Origin: Blastococcus sp. DSM 46786
GTDB taxonomy: Bacteria; Actinomycetota; Actinomycetes; Mycobacteriales; Geodermatophilaceae
Assembly (NCBI RefSeq): GCF_900109665.1
Contig: NZ_FOAO01000022.1
Location: forward strand, 29,061-93,060
Direction of reading: 5' to 3'
Length of the DNA stretch: 64,000 nt
Part shown: positions 35,763 through 44,104 of the stretch, piece by piece
How the letters are laid out: the number at the start of each line of letters is the position of its first letter
Position numbering within the stretch: the stretch's first letter is position 1
Translations under genes and position numbers: made by a program
The notes under the pieces: generated by a model
What the model saw: only the letters and a program-made list of their open reading frames with translations
What the model was told of the DNA's origin: nothing
Database searches by the model: none

Positions 35763-36539
35763 TCAGTGGAACTCCTGCGAGCGGGCGAGCTCCCGGCCGA
35801 TGCCGCGGGCCGCCATCTCCATCGCCGGGACCAGGCGGGCGAGGTCCCGGCGGTGCGGCGGGACGACGATGCCCAGCGCGGCGACGGCCAGCGGCCCGTT
35901 CACCCGCTCCACCTGGACCGGGACGGCGAGGGACGCGGCGCCCAGGGACATCTCCTGGCACGTGCGGGCGTAGCGCCGGCGCCGGATCTCGGTCAGCTCG
36001 CGCGCGAGCAGCACCGGGTCGGTGACGGTGTGCCGGGTGACCGGGCGCAGCGCGGCCAGCACCTGGTCGACCACGTCGTCGGGGGCCGCGGCGAGCAGCA
36101 CCTTGCCCACACCCGTGGCGTGCAGCGGGAGCCGGCTGCCGACCTGGCTGACCACCGGCACCGACTCCCGGCCCGAGACCCGGTCGACGTAGAGCGCGCT
36201 GAGCCCCTCGCGCACCGCGAGGTGCACGGTGTCGCGGATGGTCGTGTGCAGGTCGAGCAGGAACGGCGCGGCGACCTGGCGCAGCTCGAGCTGCACCGGG
36301 GCGAGCAGCCCGAGGTCCCACAGCTTGCGGCCGATCTCGTAGCGGCCGTCGGGACGGCGGATCAGCGCCCCCCAGCCGGTGAGCTCGCCCAGCAGCCGGT
36401 GCGCCGTGGTCAGCGGGGTGCCCGAGCGTTCCGCGATCTGGGAGAGGGAGAGCCGGGGTGCGTCGGCGCCGAAGGCGTCGAGGATGCCCAGAGCGCGCGA
36501 GGTGACCGACCGCCCCGGTGCGGCGCTGCGACCGGCCAT
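35763..36539 (-). CDS. IclR-family regulator of the protocatechuate genes
   Basis: This 258-residue protein has an IclR winged helix at residues 10-70 (SRALGILDAFGADAPRLSLSQIAERSGTPLTTAHRLLGEL) and the IclR effector domain after it (IRDTVHLAVREGLSALYVDRVSG, LPLHATGVGKVLLA, CQEMSLGAASLAVPV). Its ATG at 36537-36539 faces pcaH, only 68 bp away, and pobA follows in the same direction. IclR proteins such as PcaU, PcaR and PobR regulate beta-ketoadipate genes in many bacteria, so this one probably controls pobA and/or pcaHGBDC in response to a pathway metabolite. Activator or repressor cannot be told from sequence. Confidence 0.87.
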   Translation of the reverse strand: MAGRSAAPGRSVTSRALGILDAFGADAPRLSLSQIAERSGTPLTTAHRLLGELTGWGALIRRPDGRYEIGRKLWDLGLLAPVQLELRQVAAPFLLDLHTTIRDTVHLAVREGLSALYVDRVSGRESVPVVSQVGSRLPLHATGVGKVLLAAAPDDVVDQVLAALRPVTRHTVTDPVLLARELTEIRRRRYARTCQEMSLGAASLAVPVQVERVNGPLAVAALGIVVPPHRRDLARLVPAMEMAARGIGRELARSQEFH

Positions 36540-36607
36540 GCTGGGCGTCTCCCGTCCAGTGGAAGTGTGGGGTTGGGAGCCTAGCCGCCCGGTCGTACCG
36601 TCCGCCC

Positions 36608-37354
36608 ATGACCGGGACCACATCCGTCGGCGGCCCGCACCTGCCGCGGTACCACCGCGAGGACGCCGCGCTGCGCACCCCCGTGGGTTTCCCCGACTAC
36701 CGCAGCACCGCCCTGCGCGCGCCCCTGCGGACGCCGGTGGACCTGGCGCACCGGCTCACCGAGGTCACCGGGCCGGTGCTGGGCGAGGACCGGGTCCTAC
36801 CGCACGACGCCGACCTGACGCTGCGCAACGGGGGAGAGGCTGTCGGGCAGCGGATCCTCGTGCACGGTCGCGTGCTCGACAGCGACGGCCGCGCGGTACC
36901 CGGCGCACTGGTGGAGGTCTGGCAGGCCAACGCCGCCGGCCGCTACCGCCACGTCGGCGACAGCTTCCCGGCGCCGCTGGACCCGCACTTCGACGGCCTG
37001 GGCCGGGTGGTCACCGACAGCCTCGGCCGGTACGAGTTCATGACGGTCAAGCCCGGCGCCTACCCGTGGGGGAACCACCACAACGCCTGGCGGCCGGCGC
37101 ACATCCACTTCAGCCTGTTCGGCCGCGCCTTCACCCAGCGGCTGGTCACCCAGATGTACTTCCCGGACGACCCGCTGTTCGGCCAGGACCCGATCTTCAA
37201 CGCCATGCCGGCGGCCGCGCGGCACCGGGCGATCAGCCGCTTCTCGCTGGAGCGGACGCAGGAGAACTGGGCGCTCGCGTTCGAGTGGGACATCGTGCTC
37301 CGCGGCAGCGACCAGACCCCGTTCGAGACCGACGACGACGGAGATGTCGCATGA
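36608..37354 (+). CDS. pcaH: Protocatechuate 3,4-dioxygenase beta subunit
   Basis: This 248-residue protein has the intradiol dioxygenase fold. The N-terminal tail carries LPRYHREDAALRTP, then RILVHGRVLDSDGRAVPGALVEVWQANAAGRYRH, and the iron site with YPWGNHHNAWRPAHIHFSLFG (Tyr and His ligands) near residue 155, as expected for PcaH, the iron-bearing subunit. ATG 36608 overlaps nothing upstream; the next gene overlaps by ATGA. PcaGH cleaves protocatechuate ortho to 3-carboxy-cis,cis-muconate. It starts the pcaHGBDC operon. Confidence 0.93.
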   Translation: MTGTTSVGGPHLPRYHREDAALRTPVGFPDYRSTALRAPLRTPVDLAHRLTEVTGPVLGEDRVLPHDADLTLRNGGEAVGQRILVHGRVLDSDGRAVPGALVEVWQANAAGRYRHVGDSFPAPLDPHFDGLGRVVTDSLGRYEFMTVKPGAYPWGNHHNAWRPAHIHFSLFGRAFTQRLVTQMYFPDDPLFGQDPIFNAMPAAARHRAISRFSLERTQENWALAFEWDIVLRGSDQTPFETDDDGDVA

Positions 37355-38016
37355 GCGAGCCGTTCGGAAACCCGCTGCTCGTCGTCCCCGACGCCCCCGG
37401 GCCGCACCAGCCGCGCTCCGGCCGGCGGGGCAGCGGCTTCCTCGACGGGCCGCTGCGGCTGGGCACCACGCCGAGCGCCACCGTCGGCCCCTACCTGGCC
37501 ATCGGCATGACGTGGCCCGACGGCGCCTGGGCCGCCGAGGAGGGGACCGCGGGCGCCTTCTGGATCCGCGGCCGGATCCTCGACGGCGCCGGCGACCTGG
37601 TGGCCGATGCGATGGTCGAGACCTGGCAGGCCGACCCCGACGGCGGCTTCGCCTCGCCGGAGGACCCGCGTGGCGCGGCCTCCTACCCGGGCTTCCGCGG
37701 CTTCGCCCGGTCGCACACGGCCGACCCGCCGGGGGAGTTCGCCGTCCACACGCTCAAGCCCGGCCGGGTGCCCGACGGCGACGGCGGGCTCCAGGCACCG
37801 CACATCGACGTCTCGGTCTTCGCCCGCGGCATCCTCGACCGCGTCGTCATGCGGATCTACTTCGCCGACGAGGCGGAGGCCAACGCCGAGGACGCCGTGC
37901 TGCGCGCGCTGCCGGAGGACCGGCGGAGCACGCTGCTGGCCACGCCGGCCGACGACGGCTACCGGTTGGACATCCACCTGCAGGGCGAGCGCGAGACGGT
38001 GTTCTTCGCCGTATGA
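37351..38016 (+). CDS. pcaG: Protocatechuate 3,4-dioxygenase alpha subunit
   Basis: This 221-residue protein is the PcaG partner. It carries TPSATVGPYLAIGMTW, IRGRILDGAGDLVADAMVETWQADPDGGF (the ETWQA stretch equals EVWQA in PcaH), SHTADPPGEFAVHTLKPG and QAPHIDVSVFARGIL, in which the iron ligands of PcaH are absent, as normal for alpha subunits. ATG at 37351 overlaps the pcaH stop by four bases, so the two subunits are co-translated. Alpha and beta together form the (alpha-beta-Fe)12-type enzyme. Confidence 0.92.
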   Translation: MSEPFGNPLLVVPDAPGPHQPRSGRRGSGFLDGPLRLGTTPSATVGPYLAIGMTWPDGAWAAEEGTAGAFWIRGRILDGAGDLVADAMVETWQADPDGGFASPEDPRGAASYPGFRGFARSHTADPPGEFAVHTLKPGRVPDGDGGLQAPHIDVSVFARGILDRVVMRIYFADEAEANAEDAVLRALPEDRRSTLLATPADDGYRLDIHLQGERETVFFAV

Positions 38017-38053
38017 ACCTCCCCGCGAGCCGCCGAGGCGGTAGGAACGGGAC

Positions 38054-39379
38054 GTGACCGGTCTCTTCAGCGCGACCTTCGCCCGCGGTGGCGCGGCGAC
38101 CGCCGTCTCCGACCGCGCCTGGTTCGACGCGCTGCTCGACGTCGAGGCGGCGCTGGCACGCGCCGCCGCGGCGACCGGCCTGGTGCCCGCGACGGCCGCC
38201 GACGCCGTCACCCGGGCCTGCGCGGAACCGGCGGCGCTCGACCTGGCCACCGTGGTCGCGCAGGCCGCCGACGCGGGCAACCCGGTGCCGCCGCTGGTGC
38301 GGGTGCTGCGCGCGGCGGTGGGGGAGCGGGACGCCGTCGCCGTCCACGTCGGCGCCACGAGCCAGGACGTCGTCGACACCGCGCTGGTCCTGCTGGCCCG
38401 CCGGGCGATCAGCGCGATCGACCGCGACCTCGCGCTCGCCGCCGAGGCGGCTGCGCGGCTGGCCCGCACCCACCGCGACGACGTCGTCATGGGGCGCACC
38501 CTGATGCAGCAGGCGCTGCCGACGACCTTCGGCCTCAAGGCCGCCGGCTGGCTCGGCGGGCTGGACGGCGCCCGGCTGCGGCTCGCCGAGGTGGTGGCGT
38601 CGCTGCCGGTGCAGTACGGAGGCGCCGTCGGCACCCTGGCCGCCAGCGACGGCTCTGGCACCGCGCTCCGCGCCGCCCTGGCCGCCGAGCTGGGGCTGGT
38701 CCCCACCGCCGCACCGTGGCACACGGTCCGCCTGCCGATCGCCGACCTGGCCGGCGCGCTCGGGGCCACCGCCGGGGTGCTGGCGACCGTCGCCGTCGAC
38801 GTCGTGCTGCTGGCCCAGACCGAGGTCGCCGAGGTCGCCGAGACCGGGGCGGGCCGGGGCGGCTCCTCGGCCATGCCGCACAAGCGCAACCCCGTCGCGG
38901 CCATCTCCGCGCGCGCCTGCGCCCGGCGCGCCCCGGGGCTGGTCGCGACCCTGCTGGGCGCCATGGAGCAGGAGCACGAGCGGGCCGCGGGCGCCTGGCA
39001 CAGCGAGTGGCCGGCCCTCACCGACCTGCTGTCGACCGTCGGCTCTGCCGCGGCCTGGCTGGTCGAGAGCCTCGACGGCCTGCGTCCCGACCCGGCCCGC
39101 ATGGCCGCCACGGTGGCGGCGGCCCGCGACCCCGAGCTCGCCGGCGCGCTCGCCGATGCGCTCACTCCGGTCCTCGGCCGTGGCGCCGCGCACGACGAGG
39201 CCGCGGCCGCCGTCCGGGAGGCCGCCGCCACCGGCCGGACCCTCGCCGACGTGGTCGCCGGCCGGGACGACGTCGAGCTCGCCGACCTGCTCGGCGGCGG
39301 ACCGGACGTCGGGGAGGCCGGCGCCCAGGTCGACGCCGTCCTCGCCGAGCACGCCCACCTCACCGAAGGAGCCCGATGA
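38054..39379 (+). CDS. pcaB: 3-carboxy-cis,cis-muconate cycloisomerase
   Basis: This 441-residue protein is a fumarase/aspartase superfamily member. VHVGATSQDVVDTALVLLAR (first conserved region), the second MGRTLMQQALPTTFGLKAAGWL, and the signature GGSSAMPHKRNPVAAI near residue 275 are all clear. It cyclises 3-carboxymuconate to 4-carboxymuconolactone. GTG at 38054 is 37 bp after pcaG. Length is a little short of or equal to typical 400-450 forms. The stop overlaps pcaD. Confidence 0.92.
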   Translation: MTGLFSATFARGGAATAVSDRAWFDALLDVEAALARAAAATGLVPATAADAVTRACAEPAALDLATVVAQAADAGNPVPPLVRVLRAAVGERDAVAVHVGATSQDVVDTALVLLARRAISAIDRDLALAAEAAARLARTHRDDVVMGRTLMQQALPTTFGLKAAGWLGGLDGARLRLAEVVASLPVQYGGAVGTLAASDGSGTALRAALAAELGLVPTAAPWHTVRLPIADLAGALGATAGVLATVAVDVVLLAQTEVAEVAETGAGRGGSSAMPHKRNPVAAISARACARRAPGLVATLLGAMEQEHERAAGAWHSEWPALTDLLSTVGSAAAWLVESLDGLRPDPARMAATVAAARDPELAGALADALTPVLGRGAAHDEAAAAVREAAATGRTLADVVAGRDDVELADLLGGGPDVGEAGAQVDAVLAEHAHLTEGAR

Positions 39380-40155
39380 CCGCCGTCCCCGTCTCGTACA
39401 CCCTCGCCGGGCCCCCGGAGGCACCGCTGGTCGTCCTCTCCAACTCCCTCGGCGCCACGCGGGCCATGTGGGACGCGCAGGTGCCCGCCCTGGCCGAGCG
39501 CTTCCGGGTCGTCACCTACGACGGCCGCGGGCACGGGGAGTCGCCCGCACCCGCGGGCCCGTACGCGCTCGACGACCTGGTGGACGACGTCCTGGCGCTG
39601 CTGGACCGGCTCGGGGCCGACCGGGCGCACGTCGCCGGCGTCTCCCTCGGCGGCATGGTGGGCTTGCGTATGGCGGCCCGGGAGCCTTCGCGCGTGCTGG
39701 GGCTCGCGGTGCTGTTCAGCTCGGCGAAGACGGAGCCGCAGGGCTTCCTCGACCGGGCGGCCCAGTCCCGGACCGAGGGCACCGCCGGGTTCGCCCCGAC
39801 GGTGGTGTCCCGCTGGCTGACGCCGGGGTTCGCCGCCGAGCACCCCGACCTCGTGGCGCGGCTCGAGGCGATGATCGCCGGCGCCGACGACGAGGGCTAC
39901 GCCGCCTGCTGCGAGGTGGTGGCGGGCATCGACCTGCGCGACGACCTCGGGCGCATCACGTCGCCCACGCTCGTGGTCTCGGGCGCCGAGGACCCGGCCC
40001 TCCCGCCCCCGCACCAGGAGGCGATCGCGGCGGGCATCGCCGGGGCGGAGCTGCTGAGCGTCAGCCCGGCCGCGCACCTGGGCAACCTCGAACGGGCGCT
40101 GGAGGTCACCGGCGCGCTGCTCGGCCACTTCGACGCCGCAGGAGGCGCCCGATGA
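39376..40155 (+). CDS. pcaD: 3-oxoadipate enol-lactonase
   Basis: This 259-residue alpha/beta hydrolase has LVVLSNSLGATRAMWDAQVPAL (oxyanion region), VVTYDGRGHGESPAP, the nucleophile VAGVSLGGMVGLRMAAREP near residue 90, Asp in VVSGAEDPALPPP and His in PAAHLGNLE. It opens the enol-lactone made after decarboxylation to give 3-oxoadipate. ATG overlaps the pcaB stop; its own stop overlaps pcaC. In many actinobacteria pcaD and pcaC are fused as pcaL; here they are separate genes, overlapping by four bases. Confidence 0.92.
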   Translation: MTAVPVSYTLAGPPEAPLVVLSNSLGATRAMWDAQVPALAERFRVVTYDGRGHGESPAPAGPYALDDLVDDVLALLDRLGADRAHVAGVSLGGMVGLRMAAREPSRVLGLAVLFSSAKTEPQGFLDRAAQSRTEGTAGFAPTVVSRWLTPGFAAEHPDLVARLEAMIAGADDEGYAACCEVVAGIDLRDDLGRITSPTLVVSGAEDPALPPPHQEAIAAGIAGAELLSVSPAAHLGNLERALEVTGALLGHFDAAGGAR

Positions 40156-40553
40156 GCGAACCCACGACGGACGACGAGCGCCGGCAGGCCGGGATGCGGA
40201 CCCGGCGTGAGGTGCTCGGGGACGCATGGGTCGACCGCGCTGTCGCGGGCACGACGCCGTTCACCGCCGCGTTCCAGGACTTCATCACCCGCACCGCCTG
40301 GGGCGACCTGTGGCAGCGGCCCGGCCTCGCCCGGCGCGACCGCAGCCTGATGACGCTGTCGATCACGATCGCGCTGCGGCACTGGGAGGAGTTCGCCCTC
40401 CACGTCAGGGCGGCCAAGAACAACGGCCTCTCGGACGAGGAGATCGCCGAGGTCATCCAGCACGCCGCCGTCTACGCCGGTGTCCCGGCCGCCAACCACG
40501 CCTTCAAGGTGGCCGGGCCGATCCTCGAGGAGCTCCGCGGCACCTCCGCCTGA
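40152..40553 (+). CDS. pcaC: 4-carboxymuconolactone decarboxylase
   Basis: This 133-residue protein belongs to the CMD/AhpD-like family. It has MRTRREVLGDAWVDRAVAG, FITRTAWGDLWQRPGLARRDRSLMTLSITIALRHWEEFALHVRAAKNNGLSDEEI and HAAVYAGVPAANHAFKVA, all diagnostic for PcaC. It removes CO2 from carboxymuconolactone to give the 3-oxoadipate enol-lactone. ATG overlaps pcaD (ATGA). It closes the pcaHGBDC operon, after which two folate genes follow on the same strand. Confidence 0.94.
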   Translation: MSEPTTDDERRQAGMRTRREVLGDAWVDRAVAGTTPFTAAFQDFITRTAWGDLWQRPGLARRDRSLMTLSITIALRHWEEFALHVRAAKNNGLSDEEIAEVIQHAAVYAGVPAANHAFKVAGPILEELRGTSA

Positions 40554-40599
40554 GCCGCGGCGGCAGCGGCCGGCCACCGACCTGTGCTCTGATCCCGTG

Positions 40600-41196
40600 G
40601 TGATCAGCTCGGGAGAACCGTCCGTCGCCAAGGACCGGCTGCGCGAGGACGTCCTCGCCCGCCGCCGGGCCCGCTCGACGGCGCAGCGGGAGGCGGCCGC
40701 GGAGGCGGTCGTCGCCACGTTGCTCCGCGGCCTCCAGGGCGTCCGCACGCTCGCCGCGTTCGTGCCGGACCCCACCGAGCCAGGGACCGGCCGGCTGCCG
40801 GACGCCTGCACCGAACTGGGGGCTCGCGTCCTGCTCCCCGTCGTCCCGCCCGTGGGCCGGACGCTGGACTGGGCGGAGTTCACCGGCGAGCTCGAACCCG
40901 GCCGGTTCGGCCTGCTCCACCCGGTGGGTCCACGACTGGGCCCCACCGCGATCGCGGCCGCCGACGCCGTCGTCGTCCCGGCTCTCGCGGTGGACCGCGC
41001 CGGCATCCGGCTGGGCCGCGGTGGTGGCTATTACGACCGCGCGCTGGTGCGCGCGCGCCCCGACGCCGTGCTCGTCGCGGTGGTGTTCGACGACGAACGG
41101 GTCGACGAGCTCCCGCGGGAGGTGCACGACCGGCCGGTGCGAGCGGTGGTGACGCCGTCCGGGGGCTGGGAGGCGCTCGCGCCGGACGGCCGCTGA
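40600..41196 (+). CDS. 5-formyltetrahydrofolate cyclo-ligase
   Basis: This 198-residue protein has the 5-FCL fold: KDRLREDVLARRRARSTAQRE at the N-terminus, TLAAFVPDPTEPG, and the ATP-binding signature GIRLGRGGGYYDRALVRA at about residue 140 with VVFDDERVDELPREVHDRPV after it. It turns 5-formyl-THF into 5,10-methenyl-THF using ATP, salvaging a by-product that inhibits folate enzymes. Two GTG codons (40597, 40600) could start it. It follows pcaC by 46 bp and precedes purU by about 320 bp; both act on formyl-THF, so they form a one-carbon block inserted between the pca operon and pcaIJ. Confidence 0.9.
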   Translation: MISSGEPSVAKDRLREDVLARRRARSTAQREAAAEAVVATLLRGLQGVRTLAAFVPDPTEPGTGRLPDACTELGARVLLPVVPPVGRTLDWAEFTGELEPGRFGLLHPVGPRLGPTAIAAADAVVVPALAVDRAGIRLGRGGGYYDRALVRARPDAVLVAVVFDDERVDELPREVHDRPVRAVVTPSGGWEALAPDGR

Positions 41197-41517
41197 GCCG
41201 GGCCGATCTCAGGCTCCGAACCCGTTCTGGACCACCGAGCCACGAGGTGAGAGGTCGAACCGCGCTGCGGCTGGGCCCCGGGCGGCCACCGCAGGCGACT
41301 ACGCCCCGTCCGGGCCGCTGTCCGTCCCACGGCGCCCGCCGGCGTCGGTCGTCGCGGCTCGGCCGAGGTCGGGTGCGGTATCCGCTGGAGGCGCCCGCAT
41401 GCCTAGGCTCACATCGCCCACGTTTCCCGACGTCCTGGTCCTGGTGACCACGTGTACGGCGGGAAGCCCCCACCGCGGTCGGCCGACCGGCCGCGGACGA
41501 TCCGTAGGAGTGACGTG
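41197..41517. other. Intergenic region before purU
   Basis: This 321-bp gap has no coding frame I can support. An imperfect 24-bp inverted repeat near the RBS (41473-41496, CCGCGGTCGGCC with GACCGGCCGCGG, 10 of 12 pairs) lies just before the purU AGGAG. Near 41212-41250 CTCAGGCT..AGCC..GTGAG could pair. No known riboswitch (glycine, THF, ZTP) consensus was found. Confidence 0.35.
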
Positions 41518-42390
41518 ATGACGCGGCCCGCCGAGGCTCAGCACGGCGTCCTGGTCCTGTCCTGTCAGGATGCCGCGGGCATCGTGCACGCCGTGTCCGG
41601 ACTGCTGGTGGACGAGCGGTGCACCATCGTGGAGAGCCACCAGTTCGACAGCCTGACCAGCGGCATGTTCTACATGCGGGTCGAGTTCCGGCACGTCGAC
41701 GGCGTGCCGCTCGACGTCGCCCGCCTCTGCGCGGCCTTCGAGCCGGTCGCCCAGCGCTTCGGGATGCGGTGGCGCATGGCCGACGCCGCCGAGCGCCAGC
41801 GCGTGCTCGTCATGGTCAGCCAGTACGCGCACTGCCTCAACGACCTGCTGTTCCGCAACTCGGTCGGCGAGCTCAACCTCGATGTCGTCGCGGTGGTGTC
41901 CAACCACCCCGACCTGGCGGGGACCGCCGACTTCTACGGCGTCCCCTTCCACCACATCCCGGTGACCCGCGAGACGAAGCCCGAGGCCGAGGCCGCGCTG
42001 CTCGACATCGTGCGCAAGGAGCAGGTCCAGCTGGTCGTCCTCGCCCGGTACATGCAGATCCTCTCGAACGACCTCTGCGAGGCCCTCGAGGGCCGGGCGA
42101 TCAACATCCACCACTCGATGCTGCCGAGCTTCAAGGGCGCCCGTCCCTACCACCAGGCGCACGCCCGGGGCGTCAAGTTCATCGGCGCGACGGCGCACTA
42201 CGTCACCGCCGACCTCGACGAGGGGCCGATCATCGAGCAGGAGATGATCCGCGTCGACCACTCGCTGGGCCCCGAGCAGCTCGCCGCCCGGGGCCGTGAG
42301 GCCGAGACCCGGGCGCTCGCGCGCGCGGTCCGCTGGCACACCGAGAACCGCGTCGTCATCCAGCGGGGCCGCACCGTCGTCTTCGAGTGA
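41518..42390 (+). CDS. purU: Formyltetrahydrofolate deformylase
   Basis: This 290-residue protein has an N-terminal ACT domain (GVLVLSCQDAAGIVHAVSGLLVDERCTIVESHQFDS) and a C-terminal formyltransferase-like domain from residue 95 (RVLVMVSQYAHCLNDLLFR). The catalytic elements are IHHSMLPSFKGARPYHQAHARGVKFIGATAHYVTADLDEGPIIEQ, in which the His of the IHHS and the DLDEGPII stretches are typical for PurU. It hydrolyses 10-formyl-THF to formate and THF. ATG at 41518 has GGAG 8 nt upstream. The ACT domain commonly binds glycine or methionine to adjust activity. Confidence 0.95.
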   Translation: MTRPAEAQHGVLVLSCQDAAGIVHAVSGLLVDERCTIVESHQFDSLTSGMFYMRVEFRHVDGVPLDVARLCAAFEPVAQRFGMRWRMADAAERQRVLVMVSQYAHCLNDLLFRNSVGELNLDVVAVVSNHPDLAGTADFYGVPFHHIPVTRETKPEAEAALLDIVRKEQVQLVVLARYMQILSNDLCEALEGRAINIHHSMLPSFKGARPYHQAHARGVKFIGATAHYVTADLDEGPIIEQEMIRVDHSLGPEQLAARGREAETRALARAVRWHTENRVVIQRGRTVVFE

Positions 42391-42473
42391 GTCGGCGCTA
42401 CCCGTCCCGGTCGAGGAAGGGCGGCGCCGGCGCGTCGTGGGTCGGCGTCGCCGAGGCCTTCGCCGGGGGCGGG

Positions 42474-43142
42474 TCAGACGGTCGCGGGCAGCGGCATCTC
42501 GCGGACGTCGCCGGCGACGGTGAGCGGTGCGCCGGTCGCGGCGACCACCTCGTCGACGGTCACCCCGGGTGCGGTCTCGCGCAGCACCAGCCCGTCGCCG
42601 GTCACCTCGATGACGGCGAGGTCGGTGATGATCCGGTCCACGCACGCCTTGCCGGTCAGCGGCAGGGTGCACTCCTGCACGATCTTCGGGGACCCGTCGC
42701 GGGCGACGTGCTCCATCATGATGATCACGCGCCGGGCACCGTGGACGAGGTCCATCGCCCCACCCATGCCGTTGACCATCTTCCCCGGGATCAGCCAGTT
42801 CGCGAGGTCGCCGCGGGCGTTGACCTGCATGGCCCCCAGGACGGCGACGTCCAGGTGCTGGCCGCGGATCATGCCGAAGGACAGCGCCGAGTCGAAGAAG
42901 CTCGCGCCGGGCAGCAGCGTGACGGTCTCCTTGCCGGCGTTGATCAGGTCGGCGTCCTCCTCGCCCTCGAAGGGGTAGGGGCCCACACCCAGGACGCCGT
43001 TCTCCGAGTGCAGGACCACGTGCACCCCCTCGGGCACGTAGTTCGGCACCAGGGTGGGCATGCCGATGCCCAGGTTGACGTACTGGCCGTCCTCGAACTC
43101 CAGCGCCACGCGGGCGGCGAGCTGCTCACGGGTCAGGCTCAT
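42474..43142 (-). CDS. pcaJ: 3-oxoacid/3-oxoadipate CoA-transferase beta subunit
   Basis: This 222-residue protein is a class I CoA-transferase subunit [20 protein letters not shown], the catalytic [14 protein letters not shown] with the active-site Glu near residue 47, then [38 protein letters not shown], and [19 protein letters not shown]. Sequence alone does not separate beta-ketoadipate succinyl-CoA transferase (PcaJ) from acetoacetate transferase (ScoB); I favour PcaJ because of the nearby pca genes. Its ATG overlaps the pcaI stop. Confidence 0.85.
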   Translation of the reverse strand: MSLTREQLAARVALEFEDGQYVNLGIGMPTLVPNYVPEGVHVVLHSENGVLGVGPYPFEGEEDADLINAGKETVTLLPGASFFDSALSFGMIRGQHLDVAVLGAMQVNARGDLANWLIPGKMVNGMGGAMDLVHGARRVIIMMEHVARDGSPKIVQECTLPLTGKACVDRIITDLAVIEVTGDGLVLRETAPGVTVDEVVAATGAPLTVAGDVREMPLPATV

Positions 43143-43939
43143 GCGGGCGTGGCCTCCTCACCGGCGGCGGCCGGGGTCTGCGAGCGGTCCGAACGCGGGC
43201 GGGTGGTGCGCCTCTCGATCGGCTTGCGGTCGCCGCCGACGACGACCACGCGGTCGACGAACACCCCGGGGAGGTGCACGTCCTCGGGGGTGATCTCGCC
43301 GGGCTCGACGAGCTCCTCTACCTCGGCGACCGTGATCCGCCCGGCCATGCCGGCCAGCGGGTTGAAGTTGCGCGCCGACTCGTGGAACACCAGGTTGCCG
43401 TGCCGGTCGCCCACCGAGGCGTGCACCAGCGCGAAGTCCGCGGTCAGGGCGGTCTCCAGCACGTACTGCCGCCCGTCGAACTCGCGCACCTCCTTGGGCC
43501 GGCTGACCTCGACCACGTTCCCGTCGGCGTCGTAGCGGATCGGGATGCCCCCCTCGGCCACCAGCGTGCCGACGCCGGTGGGGGTGTAGAAGGCGGGGAT
43601 GCCGCTGCCGCCGGCGCGCAACCGCTCGGCCAGCGTGCCCTGCGGGGTCAGCTCCACCTCGAGCTCACCGGAGAGGTACAGCCGGGCCAGCTCCTTGTTC
43701 CCCCCGACGAACGAGCTGATCGTCTTGCGGATGCGGTTCGCGTAGAGCAGGACGCCGAGGGCCTGGTCGTCGACCCCGCAGTTGTTGGAGATCGTGGTGA
43801 GCTGGTCCGCCCCCTGCGCCAGCAGCGCGTCGATCAGCGCGTACGGCACTCCGCAGAGCCCGAACCCGCCCACGGCGAGGATCGCGCCCCGGCCGATGTC
43901 GGCGACCGCCTCCTCGGCGGAGTGGACGACCTTGTCCAC
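43139..43939 (-). CDS. pcaI: 3-oxoacid/3-oxoadipate CoA-transferase alpha subunit
   Basis: This 266-residue protein is the partner subunit A. It starts with [38 protein letters not shown], then [71 protein letters not shown], and a C-terminal charged tail. GTG at 43937-43939 has GGGAGGG six bases upstream. With PcaJ it transfers CoA from succinyl-CoA to 3-oxoadipate, the step after PcaD. The thiolase PcaF that follows was not identified in the window. Confidence 0.85.
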   Translation of the reverse strand: MDKVVHSAEEAVADIGRGAILAVGGFGLCGVPYALIDALLAQGADQLTTISNNCGVDDQALGVLLYANRIRKTISSFVGGNKELARLYLSGELEVELTPQGTLAERLRAGGSGIPAFYTPTGVGTLVAEGGIPIRYDADGNVVEVSRPKEVREFDGRQYVLETALTADFALVHASVGDRHGNLVFHESARNFNPLAGMAGRITVAEVEELVEPGEITPEDVHLPGVFVDRVVVVGGDRKPIERRTTRPRSDRSQTPAAAGEEATPA

Positions 43940-44104
43940 GTCAGCCCTCCCGCTCTGCGGGGCCGGTTCCCCGGCCGTGGTCCGAACGCGCCCGATCCAC
44001 CACGCTGCTCCCATCGTCGCAAGGCTGCGGCCCTCAGTATCGCGGCCCGCGGCCGCGCGGCGCGCCCGGCCTCCCCACTGGGCGGAAATTGCTCGCAGGA
44101 CGGC

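Noticed and set aside
36540..36607. IclR operator in the pcaH/IclR gap
   Set aside because: CCAGTGG is a partial palindrome, but I could not find a symmetric site of the length expected for IclR proteins.
41197..41517. Glycine, THF or ZTP riboswitch, or a minus-strand tRNA, before purU
   Set aside because: The conserved sequence blocks of those riboswitches are missing, and the GGTTCGA-like piece does not fold into a T-arm with acceptor stem.
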